Source of the DNA: Eurosta solidaginis
Taxonomy: Eukaryota > Arthropoda > Insecta > Diptera > Tephritidae
Assembly (NCBI RefSeq): GCF_040869045.1
Contig: NC_090321.1
Coordinates: forward strand, 93,974,603 to 94,038,602
DNA length: 64,000 nt
Reading direction: 5' to 3'
Shown here: positions 45,640-55,311 of the stretch, one piece after another
How the letters are laid out: each line of letters begins with the position of its first letter
Numbering within the stretch: the stretch's first letter is position 1
Notes under the pieces: model-generated
Seen by the model: only the letters and a program-made list of their open reading frames with translations
What the model was told of the DNA's origin: nothing
The model's database searches: none
Position numbers and translations under genes: made by a program

Positions 45640-46384
45640 TCTTTTTTCTTCTACATGTTTCGGTGCTATTTTGCGCTTTCCTCAGGAAGTCTGTTTATTG
45701 GACAAAAAACATAAAATAATTTATAAACATAAGATCGACAAAGTATATAGCATTTTCTACTAAACACTTACATTAATTGCATTTTACAATTTTTTTTACT
45801 TAAAACATATTAATTTATTGAACTATTTATTTTTTTGTTTTCCTTGATCGCCGAGGCGTAAACACAACTGATATTGTCCACATCGTCCTTAAAATTGGCA
45901 GCTTTTTTTATTCTTTGCTGTATTCGAAGGCCTTCCAGTGTCAGTCTTGTTTTTTCTCTTTCTTCTACATCTAAAATTTTTACATTTTCAATATCAGCTG
46001 AGTGTTGTTTATTTGTTAAGTGTTGAGAAAGCGCAATTGAGTTCTTTCCATTTTTGGCATCTGCTCTGTGCTCGGTGATTCTGACACCCAAAGCTCCCTT
46101 TGTTGTGCCAATGTATATTTTGTTGCACTTTTCTTCAACATTCCCATTGCATTTTATTTCGTATATGACGTTGTGTTGTTCCTTCTCTACTTTGTCTTTT
46201 GTTCTTGTAAATATTTTATTAAGTGTTGAGTGTGGCTTGTAGGCAAAGCATGTATTGTTCTTGTCAATTATTTTGTTCAATGTTTTGTTGTCCGTTAAGC
46301 CTGGTATGTATGTCACTCTCCTGTATATTGTCTTTTCTTGTTCGTTGTTTGTGGCTGCATTTCTATTATAATTTTTAATTTAAT
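45640..46384 (-). pseudogene. Penelope-like element, 3' segment with GIY-YIG endonuclease
   Basis: Minus frame 45810-46316 encodes the RT-to-endonuclease linker (TYIPGLTDNKTLNKIID, NNTCFAYKPHSTLNKIF) and the GIY-YIG type domain (NVIYEIKCNG..NKIYIGTTKGALGVRITEHR), then an Arg/Lys-rich tail (EKTRLTLEGLRIQQRIKKA). The endonuclease domain is complete in length and uninterrupted. Downstream non-coding sequence to about 45640 includes a motif resembling a hammerhead ribozyme core. Penelope elements combine a telomerase-like RT with this nuclease. Confidence 0.85.
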
Positions 46385-46392
46385 AATTAAAA

Positions 46393-46562
46393 AATGATAA
46401 ACTATTACTCGAATCATCCCTGGGCCCAAAAGAAAAATACTGCAATAAACTTAATTGAAAAAATTTTCAAACTCAGTAATCAGGAGTTCAGAAATGAAAA
46501 CAGGCGAAAAATAAAAAACATGCTCTATAAAAATGGGTACCCTAATGCAGTATCAGAGATGC
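46393..46562 (+). pseudogene. Penelope-like RT thumb fragment, inverted piece
   Basis: Encodes MINYYSNHPWAQKKNTAINL..KIFKLSN..F up to NGYPNAVSEM, matching the start of the segment at 47052 and the inverse of part of 46563-47051. It joins the neighbouring minus-strand pieces without spacer on the right. Confidence 0.8.
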
Positions 46563-47051
46563 TTGTTGTCCGTTAAGCCTGGTATGTATGTAACTCTCCT
46601 GTATATTGTCTTTTCTTGTTCGTTGTTTGTGGCTGCATTTCTATTATAATTTTTAATTTTGTTTATTGTTGTTGTTATAAGCACCTCTGATACCGCATTA
46701 GGGTACCCATTTTTATAGAGCATGCTTTTTATTTTTCGCCTGTGTTCATTTCTGAAGTCCTGATTACTGAGTTTGAAATTTTTTTCAATTAAGTTTATTG
46801 CAGTATTTTTCTTTTGGGCCCAGGGATAATTCGAGTGATAGTTTATCATTCTCGACGATGTTATTGATTTTGCGTACCAGCTCGTTATAATTTTTCGATT
46901 TTCTCTTATAATTTCTATATCTAGGAAGGATATTTTAGCGTTATTTTCTCTTTCTGCAGTAAACTGGATTTTATTATGTTGAGCATTCAAAGTTTTTAAT
47001 ATTTCTTCCACGTCCTGTATTTTAAGAATTGCTAATATGTCATCTACATCG
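46563..47051 (-). pseudogene. Penelope-like RT C-terminal segment
   Basis: Minus-strand reading starts just at the RT catalytic motif (DVDDILAILK), then NKIQFTAERENNAKISFLDI, RKIITSWYAKS, the thumb HSNYPWAQKKNTAINL and NGYPNAV, ending in the linker TYIPGLTDNK. The palm upstream of the catalytic motif is not present. No stop interrupts about 150 codons. Confidence 0.8.
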
Positions 47052-47577
47052 AGAATGATAAACTATTACTCGAATCATCCCTGGGCCCAAAAGAAAAATA
47101 CTGCAATAAACTTAATTGAAAAAATTTTCAAACTCAGTAATCAGGAGTTCAGAAATGAAAACAGGCGAAAAATAAAAAACATGCTCTATAAAAATGGGTA
47201 CCCTAATGCAGTATCAGAGATGCATATAACAACAACAAGAAACAAAATTAAAAATTATAATAGAAATGCAGCCACAAACAACGAACAAGAAAAGACAATA
47301 TACAGGAGAGTTACATACATACCAGGCTTAACGGACAACAAAACATTGAACAAAATAATTGACAAGAACAATACATGCTTTGCCTACAAGCCACACTCAA
47401 CACTTAATAAAATATTTACAAGAACACAAGACAAAGTAGAGAAGGAACAACACAACGTCATATACGAAATAAAGTGCAATGGGAATGTTGAAGAAAAGTG
47501 CAACAAAATATACATTGGTACAACAAAGGGAGCTTTGGGTGTCAGAATAACCGAGCACAGAGCAGATGCCAAAAATG
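47052..47577 (+). pseudogene. Penelope-like RT thumb to GIY-YIG segment, inverted
   Basis: Plus-strand frame from SRMINYYSNHPWAQKKN through NGYPNAVSEM, TYIPGLTDNKTLNKII and IYEIKCNGNVEEKCNKIYIG to EHRADAKN, where it fuses to minus-strand errantivirus integrase sequence. The endonuclease domain is cut after its first half. Confidence 0.85.
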
Positions 47578-48729
47578 ACGTAAATCTCATCTCCTGGCCT
47601 AAATTCCTTAGCTCTTTTCCTTTTTTATTCAATCGGAGATTTCTTAACTCCTGGTTTCTCTTGATTTGTTCCCTGATCTCCTTGTGGACCCTACTTTTGA
47701 AGTTGGTTAGGCCTTGGTAGTTAATTCTTTCGGTTCTGTTGAAAAATATGTCGCTAGGCTTCCTCTTCGTTACAGAGTGTATTGTTGTGTTGTAACGATC
47801 GACAGCAATATACGCCAATTCCTTTGGTCTAGCGTTATTAATTTCTTTCCGGAGGCACCGATAAATCTCAATAATGGTAGAGTGGAATTTTTCGATCTGG
47901 CCGTTTGCTTCACTTCTTTGAATTGGTGTCTGATATAGTTCGATTCCCAACCTCTTATGTAGTTACATACCAATGGAGTCATAAATCCCCTCTCATTGTC
48001 GGTGACTATCATTTTAGGAGTTGTGAAATAGTGTATTACTTTGGCTAGCTTAGCGCGGAGAGTGACGGATGCTTTATTTTTAATGTGAAAAAGCTTGGCA
48101 AATTTTGAAAATTTGTCTATGCAAGATAAAAATGTCTCCCCTTGAATTTCAAAAATGTCCACATGCACTATTTCGCATGGATATTTCGGCACTGGAGTCT
48201 CTTTTATCGGTGGTACTGCCGGATGCCTATCATACTTGTTAGCAAGGCAGGTTTCACAGTTATAAGTGAAATTTTTTATCTTACTAGCCATTTTGGGAAA
48301 ATAATACTTTTCCAAGATTTGTTCCCTATTTTCTTTTGAGTTTCTATGGGCCCTCCTATGTTCTGTCTCTATTATACCGCAAATCCTATCCTCGTTGGCC
48401 ACATCCTCGACCACCCTCTGAGTTATCCTAATTTTGTATAAAAGGAAATTTTCTATATATACTTCTTGTAGGAGTTGTAAGTAACTTTCTGGAGTCTTTA
48501 TTCCATTTATGAATGCCGGGTTTAGGCGTTCCTTCAAGGCTTCGGTTAAGCTGGCCTTTTCAATTATATCTAGTCTCACATAATGACGAGTGAATCCTGG
48601 ATGTGGGTTTTCAACACAAGTCATTGCATTCCCCTCCGTAAAAATTATTTGGTTTCGGAAAACGTCCAAAGGGGCTTCAACGAGTGGAATAAGGTCCGAA
48701 GAATCCTGTTCAGCACTGTGAGCTGTCCC
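47578..48729 (-). pseudogene. Integrase of element A
   Basis: Frame 47770-48669 carries the zinc site (EHRRAHRNSKENREQILEKY ... CETCLANK) and the core with CEIVHVDIFEIQGETF (first Asp) and KMIVTDNERGFMTPLV (second Asp). A frameshift near 47945 leads to 47580-47950 with EANGQIEKFHSTIIEIYR (catalytic Glu), HSVTKRKPSDIFF and a Lys-rich tail. A TAG at 48730-48732 interrupts the frame linking it to RNase H. It would catalyse cDNA insertion in the nucleus. Confidence 0.85.
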
Positions 48730-49503
48730 CTAGTCACTTCTAGCTTCTGTTGGTGCATCGTTGGATTCCGACGGTGCTGTCAAATGGTTTGCCTGGCATG
48801 GAATTCTGGAGAGAGCATCCGCCACGACATTCGATTTACCAGGAGTGTAAATCAATTCGTGGTTATACTCTTCTATTCTAGCCTTCCACCTCTTCAACTT
48901 GGCGTTATAGTTTCGACTTCCTAACGCAAAAGTGAGAGGCTGGTGGTTAGTGAAAATTCTAACTTTTTTCGCCCCATAGAGGTAGGATCTCAAGTTGTCT
49001 AGAGCCCAAACTATAGCCAACATTTCCTTCTCATTTGTGGCATAGTTTTCCTCTGTTCTGCTTAAAGATCTTGAGATGTAGGAGATGGGTCGATCTTTCC
49101 CTGTTTCTCCTTGGGATAGCACCCCACCAATGGCATAGTTTGAGGCGTCGGTGGTAAGGTTGAATGGTTTTTCGGAATCTGGAAATGCGAGAATATCTGA
49201 GGAAACGAGTAGTTTTTTTAGAGTATCGAAGGCCAGAAGGGCCTTGGAATTCATTTTGATACGCACTCTTCTAGATTGGTTTGCCTTGACCTGCGAATTC
49301 TCACCGCGTGTGAGATTGGTCAAGGGTTTAGCAACCTTAGCGTAATCTCGAATGAACTTTCGGTAATACGACGTCATTCCCAAAAAGCTTTTTAGTTCCT
49401 TAAGTGTTTCTGGAGGTGAGAGGTTCTCTATAGCTTGGACCTTTGAAGGATCTGCCTTCATCCCGTGGGATGTTATTACATATCCCAGAAATTCTACTTC
49501 CGT
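48730..49503 (-). pseudogene. RT connection and RNase H of element A
   Basis: Same frame as the upstream RT, separated by one in-frame TGA (near 49501). Motifs: KELKSFLGMTSYYRKFI (thumb), FNLTTDASNYAIGGVL (RNase H Asp), ENYATNEKEMLAIVWALDNL (Glu), RIFTNHQPLTFAL (the usual TDH reads TNH) and YTPGKSNVVADALSR. The TNH change alters a catalytic position. Confidence 0.85.
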
Positions 49504-50643
49504 TCACATAAACTTAGTTTTTTCCAAATTCACTCTCAAATTAGCATCCGCAAGCCGTTTAAACACTATCTCTAAATTTACTAAATGTTCGTCGCTACTT
49601 TTTCCAAAGACAATAATGTCGTCGATATACACGTAGCATATCCTCCCTATATACTCTTTAAGAACGTCGTCAATCATTCGCTGGAATATAGCCGGAGCGT
49701 TTTTTAACCCAAAAGGTAATCTCAGAAATTCGTACTTTCCATTCATGGTTGAAAACGATGTTTTGGGTATATCTGTTTCTTTCATTGTGATTTGGTGAAG
49801 GCCTGAGGTCAGATCTATAGTTGTGAAATATTTTGGGTTCCCTAAACTGGCCAGCGTTGCATTAATATCTGGGATAGGATAGGCGTCTGGCACGGTGACT
49901 GCATTCAGACGTTTGAAGTCCACTACCATTCTATACTGCTTTTCACCGGAGGGTTTGGGTTTTTTCGGAACTACCCAAATAGGAGAATTGTACGGGCTTT
50001 TGGATGGTCGTATAATTCCTTCTTCAAGCAACTCAGTAATTTGTTTTTCTACCTCTTCCCTCATGTTTGCAGGATATGGGTAACTTTTCGTGTATATGGG
50101 CTCATTCGTGGTAGTCTTTATCTCAGCTCGAACTGTGGTTTTAATATTTGTTTTGATGTTAAGTGGACCGAACAAATGAGAATACTTTTCTATCATGGCT
50201 TTTAGGCTTGGGAGAATTGCGTCGGGTATATCGTCAGTTTCGAAAAAATTTAGGCTTCCTACGACTTTGTTTTTGAGCGGAATTCTTATATTGGGATCTA
50301 TTGTAAGGACATGTTTTTTCCTGTCTATGACGGCACCCAGTTCTTTGAGGGTGTCATCGCCTATTATCCCATCAAACGAGCTTAAACCAGGAAGTGCGTA
50401 AAAGGTCACCATAGCTTCGTTACCAGCATTTTGGAAAAATCTCCCACTGACTTTTTTGTTTATTACTACAGGTCCTGCTACGGTGGTTACTGAGAAAGGT
50501 GGATTGACTGGGACTGTATTAGTTGCCAATTCAGGTCTTATAAAATTTTTATTTGCCCCTGTGTCAACTAAGAACTTTAGGGCTACTTTGTTTGGTGTCA
50601 AACAAGTGAGATAGGGTATACTGGATTTCGCGGTAGTCCTCAT
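49504..50643 (-). pseudogene. Protease and reverse transcriptase of element A
   Basis: About 380 codons, open. Residues ~22-40: retropepsin active site ALKFLVDTGANKNFIRPE. Residues ~85-100: FDGIIGDDTLKELGAV. Residues ~195-379: RT, with ITELLEEGIIRPSKSPYNSP, YRMVVDFKRLNAVT, TTIDLTSGLHQI (Asp), LRLPFGLKNAPAIFQR and CYVYIDDIIVFG (YIDD). The start codon overlaps the gag stop as ATGA (50640-50643). The frame is joined to RNase H through one TGA stop, so full-length pol is not made. Confidence 0.85.
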
Positions 50644-51955
50644 ATGAAATAGGCTGGTGGCCCGTCCGCCATAAAATTTACCTGCTGGAAGTTGTCTTCT
50701 GTCGATTCAGCATACGTCGAAGGTCCGCTTTCTACATCTGCGCTGTTGGCTTCCATGTTGTAGAGCCTCTGCTGTTTGGGCATCTTTTCGATCGATGATG
50801 CAGGTCCCCTTTTGAAGGCGTTGTTATTCGTCGGTCGGTTCATGTAGTTCACCTGTCTGGTTTGAACACTGTCGTCGACATCCATTCTTTCCGCAGGTTT
50901 TGGGGCTGCGGGTCTAGCAGCAGGTGCGGTGTTCGTCCCTTGATTGCCTTGGAATCTGTTGTAGGATGACCGGCCATTCCCTTGAGTATTGTTCCGATTC
51001 GTCCAGTTGTATGTAGACCGTGATCGAGGAGGTAACGGTGGTCTCTGAGTAACTTGCGACAGGGTATTGGTGGGGACAACTACTCTATTTGGATTGTTTG
51101 CATGGACTATTGTGTTCCTTAACGTTAGGTTCTGGTTGTCAAGGCAGGCCGTGTACGCTTCTGGCAGTGTTTTTGGCTTCTGCACTATAAGCATACGCGA
51201 CAATTCTGGACTGAGGCCCCGTATGAAAACATCGAGTTCCCTGTTACGGTACGTTTCCACAAGGACCGACACGGTTTCCTGGCTATAGTCATCGCACTTG
51301 ATTTGGTTCACTATTAGAGACAACTGATGATTGACCGTTGCGTAGAAATCATCTAGTTTTGAACCTCTCTGAGCTAGCTGATTCAGTTGGTGCTCTAAAG
51401 TCCTAATGTCCCTTTTGTCTGATAATGCAGCGATAATACCCTTTTTATTTATACCCAATCGCTATCGAAAACATTATACGCTACCAGTGCTGCATCGGCA
51501 AAGCCACGGATTTTCTGCCTAATATGTTGCAGGATGGCACGATACAGGGGCCTTTCCTTGACGATATCGTAGTCCGACAGAATTCCTTCAACGCTGTGAA
51601 CCCAAGAGATGTATTGAGAAGGGCTGCCTTCAAAAACTTGCAGCTCCTTCACGCAGTCGGGAAGTCTGCCAATATCCTTCAGGTCTTGCTCCGACAGTGG
51701 TGTTCGCACCGCTGCCAATACCCCCTGTGGCTGCGTTCTTACGCCACCCTGTTCTACTCTTCCCAATCGCTCATCGATTCTGGCAAGATTTTGTTCTAAG
51801 CTCGCGTTATTGCATTCAATTTTCCCTAACCTAGAGTTCAGAGCAACACCTTTGCTTTCTATACCCCCAAGGCGTGTCTCAAGGCGCCTAATCTGCTCGA
51901 GGAGAGCATTGATGCCCCCATTAAGTTCATTAACTTTCGTGGCTAAAGCGTCCAT
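50640..51955 (-). pseudogene. Gag of element A (one frameshift)
   Basis: 51449-51955: start codon, coiled-coil N-terminus ([20 protein letters not shown] and heptad-like repeats), then the capsid-like block SECVKEL-type [19 protein letters not shown] and [15 protein letters not shown] frameshift near 51455 leads to 50640-51458: TLEHQLNQLAQRGSKLDDFY, RELDVFIRGLSPELSRMLIV, then a Pro/Asn/Arg-rich C-terminus. No CCHC knuckle is seen, as in some gypsy-lineage gags. Similar to gag of element B at 60323-61341. Confidence 0.8.
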
Positions 51956-53304
51956 TTCAGATAAAAAAAATTTAGTTTGAGATTAAAAAAATATATTTTT
52001 AAATTTTAATTTGGCACACGGTGGCTCTTTAAAAATTGTTTTTATTTTTTTTTTTTGTTACTTACTGGCGTTCGCGATCACCTGCCGGGATAGTCCTTAT
52101 AGCACAGACGATTTGTTTGTTTTTTGTTTTAGTTTTAAGGTTGTCCTTACACTTTGACAGTTTCCTGCAAAGAAAAAAAGGACTTTAGTTACATTTGTGA
52201 AACTTTTACCGTGTTCTTATGGCAACGGCGACATGTACCAAGTAGGCGTTTCACAGTACATTAGTCTTTAAATAATTATGGTTTTGGTCAGGGGAGGCTG
52301 TGTCACTCCTTTTTAGTCGTCGACAATCAGATTGAAGGCAACCTACTAAGGCACAGTTGCTCCACAACGCTCTGGACATATTGCGAATCTTTAGTGTGTT
52401 CTTATGGGTACGCTGAAAGTATCGCAAGTAACGAGTGACCGTTTCCAGTGTGTGCTGATGTGTACCCCGGAAACTCCACAAAAGGATAAGCCGGGCCATA
52501 TGTGTTCTTATGTGTACGCTCGGGTTAACTTTTAAAGCCGGCCCAAGTGTGTTCTTATGTGTACGCTCGGGTTAACTTTTTCAGAAGGAAATTTTTGCCG
52601 TATCCTGAAGGGAGCGGCAAGTTGCATATTGCAAAAAAAATTTTTTTGTGTACATGACACGGTCGCAGGAGTGGTTAACCATTTTTCGGCCTTTGGTATG
52701 GTGAGGTCCGTCCTAGAAGTATAGGTATACGGACTCACCCAGCCAGTGTGATTATACGTGCACTTGGAATAGCTATAGTGGGGCCGTAGGATAATTCACT
52801 TATAAAATGTTTCAATTTTCGTGTTTAATTTTATTCGCGCGCCCGAGGATCTTAGGGGTCACAGGCTCGCTTCTTTTGATATTATTCCTGTATAGCCCAC
52901 TGAGGGCTTTTAGGATTGGACGTAGTAATTTATTGCGTGTAGCATCACTTTTCACTCAACTTTTTGTTATTCACTTGTTTTTTTTATTATTCGTTTTACC
53001 TCTCCTGGGAAGAGGAGCTTTTATACCCTGGAGGGTCCCGAAGGGAATCACAGAGTTAAGCTGTCGTTATAACCGGAGGGTCCCCTCGAAGGTGAATCTC
53101 GGTTTTGGTATTTTCGTTATTGGCTGTACAAGCCTTAAATTATCTAAGCTGAGGTCTTGCCTCTCTATATATTTTTTTATTCCTTTATCGGTAAAATTCC
53201 TATTTTTGTTTTTCTTAGCACTCCACTATCACTATCACTTTGTCACTAATCACTATGGACCTCACATTTAAGGAGGTCCTTTTTGAAGGACCCACTTGCC
53301 GGTG
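51956..53304 (-). promoter_or_regulatory. Long 5' leader of element A with repeated motif
   Basis: About 1.35 kb between primer-binding site and gag, unusually long. 52210-52770 holds a degenerate motif, plus-strand gtgttcttatgtgtacgc, near 52212, 52392, 52449, 52502 and 52549 with weaker forms near 52655 and 52745; the last two strong ones lie in a 46-47-bp tandem repeat. A run of T near 52050 and several ggaggtcc phrases near 53030-53290 are also present. A regulatory role is inference by analogy with the gypsy leader. Confidence 0.55.
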
Positions 53305-53323
53305 GGTCCCTGCTCGGGCGCCA
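53305..53323 (-). other. Primer-binding site of element A
   Basis: On the minus strand tggcgcccgagcagggacc follows the LTR end directly. The TGGCGCC start is typical of tRNA-primed retroelements; a Lys-type tRNA is likely but was not checked against the host tRNA. Confidence 0.75.
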
Positions 53324-53776
53324 GTTAAGGAGCCCAAGGACTAGGGCTCCAAAAAGTTAAAGTTGGGGGCCGCCTCGCGGCCCCATTGCAACCTGAAAAG
53401 ATCCAAATAAAAATAGGTTTTTCCGCTTAACAATATTTACCATTTATTTTCGTTCAATGTCAAAAACAGACTTACTCTATCATTAACTTAAACTAAGCTC
53501 TAAGCTTCTACCTTAGTCTAAGTGATTTCATAATTGCTGACACTGCACTTCCCACGATTGGCCAAAATAATATTTTATCGCTTGCGTGGCGAATCACACG
53601 ACTTGCATTTTGTCCGCATATCATATCGCCTACGCTGCAGTTCCCATGGATTGCATTTTGTGTGCTTACGCAATATGATATCGGATCAATTACCTACGTT
53701 GGCTTTGCTTGTGTTTGTTGAAGTGTGGTGTCAGCACATTCTTACAAGTAAGTGTGTCTGCCCCCTTGTTAAGTTA
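53323..53776 (-). repeat. 5' LTR of element A
   Basis: On the plus strand it starts agttaaggagccc next to the primer-binding site; the other end is near ccttgttaagtt (53765-53776), giving ~450 bp. Near its U5 end an inverted pair (ggagccc..gggctcc) could form a hairpin, and ggggccgcctcgcggcccc forms another. The outer boundary is estimated from the AGTTAA-type ends of this lineage. Confidence 0.65.
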
Positions 53777-53803
53777 TATATATATTAATATATATATATT
53801 ATT
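53777..53803. other. AT-only spacer between LTRs of elements A and B
   Basis: About 27 bp of alternating TA (atatatatattaatatatatat). Gypsy-lineage integrases favour TA-rich targets, which may explain two elements side by side here. Confidence 0.6.
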
Positions 53804-53932
53804 ATAAAGGATCGTGATCCTTACACTGAAAAAATTAAATGGCCAACTTGCACTGGATATTAAATAAGAAAAGAAGCTTTTTCTCATTTACGATTTAACA
53901 ACTTTATTTAATATTCAATAATTAAGTATGAT

Positions 53933-54743
53933 CAAAGATTTTAAAAATTATAAGATGGTACATTGTAGACTTGTAAAACTTTGTGGAATTTGTAGGACGG
54001 CTGCGCGAGGAATTCACCATACTTTTTGCTATGCTGTCCACCTCAACAAAGCTGATTTTTCAAGGCTGTTTAACTCTGTCATCTTTACTGTAATTTATTT
54101 TGCTTTTGGAAAAATTACCTATTTGTAATAAGCTGGCTGAAAAATATTGGCATAACAGCTTAAGTTAAATCTACAATGGAAAATCTTGAAAAATTTGAGC
54201 ATATGTGGCAATTTCGCGCGTTCGTTGAACGAAATGTTGACAATCTATTGATCATCACTAGGAAATTAGCTACATTCTATCAACTAAGCAGCACCTTAGC
54301 AATACTACTGTTATTATTTAGCTGCTCAAACATACCCATATTAATTTTGCCTTAAATCTAAAATAAACTCAAAAATGACTCTGGTTGTTATGTCCGCAGC
54401 ATTTATTTAGTTCAAAGTCACAGCCAATAACACCAAATTCGTGCCTGACACACAAAAATCGTTTCATTCAATAGCGCACGTTAAATGTACTATCACTCAC
54501 TACTAAGTAGCGTCAAAAATTCGCTTGGAGTCATTGCGTCAATGAGCTGGTACCGCATTGGCGCTGGCGCCATGCAATTTACATCCCTATAATTGCGCGA
54601 ATGCCCAGGCTCATGCATTTTTTAATCCAGATGGTGAAAACGAAGCAGGGGCAAAACGTATGGTGTATTCCTGGCGCAGCCGTGCCACTTTGTGGCGAAT
54701 GAACTACTCTACAATGCTCCCTCTTATTAAACTACTCTCTTTG
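53933..54743. mobile_element. 811-bp insertion with 7-bp target duplication
   Basis: Absent from the other LTR. gtatgat flanks it at 53926-53932 and 54744-54750. Termini read caaagatttt on the left and, reverse-complemented, caaagagagt on the right, so a CAAAGA inverted end is shared. It encodes no recognisable transposase. A non-autonomous DNA transposon is the simplest reading; its superfamily is unknown. Confidence 0.7.
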
Positions 54744-55077
54744 GTATGATAGTGGTTAGTATGAAAGCCCCGACGCAACTGCTCTCTGCGTGGACTGCTG
54801 CTTCCTTTTATAACACTTCGTGCAGCTACATTATGTAGCCAGACATATGCGACGTCTGGGTGTGAGTGCGGCCTTGACTTCCCGCAGGTGTCTTACTTGG
54901 CTGGCATGTGCAATGCAAAAGTCTCACAACATTGTGAAATAGAAATATGCTGACTCCGCTGCAATGTGCATAGGTACTGACTTGATTCCCATAGGTTCAA
55001 TACCGTTGCGCAATATTGCCATTGCGCGATATGATGAAATGCACTTGGCCTTGAAGCGGGTGTTAGGTTGCTTACAA

Positions 55078-55260
55078 TAATTATGCTAACGCAGCTGCAG
55101 GTGGCCCATCAAACGTGGGAAGAATAATTATGCTGACACAGCTGCAGGTGGCCCATGGGACTGTGGGAAGAGTAATTATGCTGACACAGCGGCAGGTAGT
55201 TATGGGATCGTGAGAAGAATGATCATGCTGACACAGCGGCACGTGTAAACTTCAGCTTGT
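55078..55260. repeat. ~50-bp tandem repeat inside element B LTR
   Basis: Unit attatgctgacacagctgca plus ggtggcccatgggactgtgg occurs about 3.5 times here but about 1.5 times in the 5' LTR (62423-62500). This copy number change accounts for most of the LTR length difference. Confidence 0.75.
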
Positions 55261-55298
55261 GGGAATCCAACATGTTGGGTGCCGGCAGTGTGTTAACT

Positions 55299-55311
55299 CC
55301 TCCCACTTTAA
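55299..55311 (-). other. Polypurine tract of element B
   Basis: Minus-strand aaagtgggagg lies directly upstream of the LTR start AGTTAACAC; this is where plus-strand DNA synthesis would be primed. Confidence 0.7.

Larger units (their letters stand above)
47578..53776 (-). mobile_element. Errantivirus-like (gypsy-lineage) element A, 3'-truncated
   Basis: Minus-strand order from the right: 5' LTR (53323-53776), primer-binding site, long leader with repeats, gag (to 50640), pol (protease, RT, RNase H, integrase). The integrase end is cut by the Penelope fusion at 47577, so env and the 3' LTR are missing. Pol keeps its catalytic motifs, with two in-frame stops and one frameshift visible. Lineage inference rests on integrase and RT motif style and AGTTA-type LTR ends. 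Confidence 0.85.
53804..55298 (-). repeat. 3' LTR of element B
   Basis: Matches the 5' LTR: both hold aaggatc.tgatcctta.actgaaaaa, ttaacaactttatttaata, agtatgaaagccccgacgc and acatgttgggtgccg. The outer end is AGTTAACAC (minus). It is split by the 811-bp insertion at 53933-54743 and holds more copies of an internal ~50-bp repeat (55078-55260). Without the insertion it is about 680 bp. Confidence 0.85.

Noticed and set aside
47037..47720. Single fused Penelope-integrase protein of 227 codons
   Set aside because: The frame is real, but its C-terminal part reads minus-strand integrase sequence in antisense; it is a junction artefact, not a gene fusion.
52807..53271. 154-codon plus-strand hydrophobic frame as a membrane protein gene
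   Set aside because: It lies antisense in the element A leader, in T-rich sequence that naturally gives Phe/Leu runs; no supporting motif.
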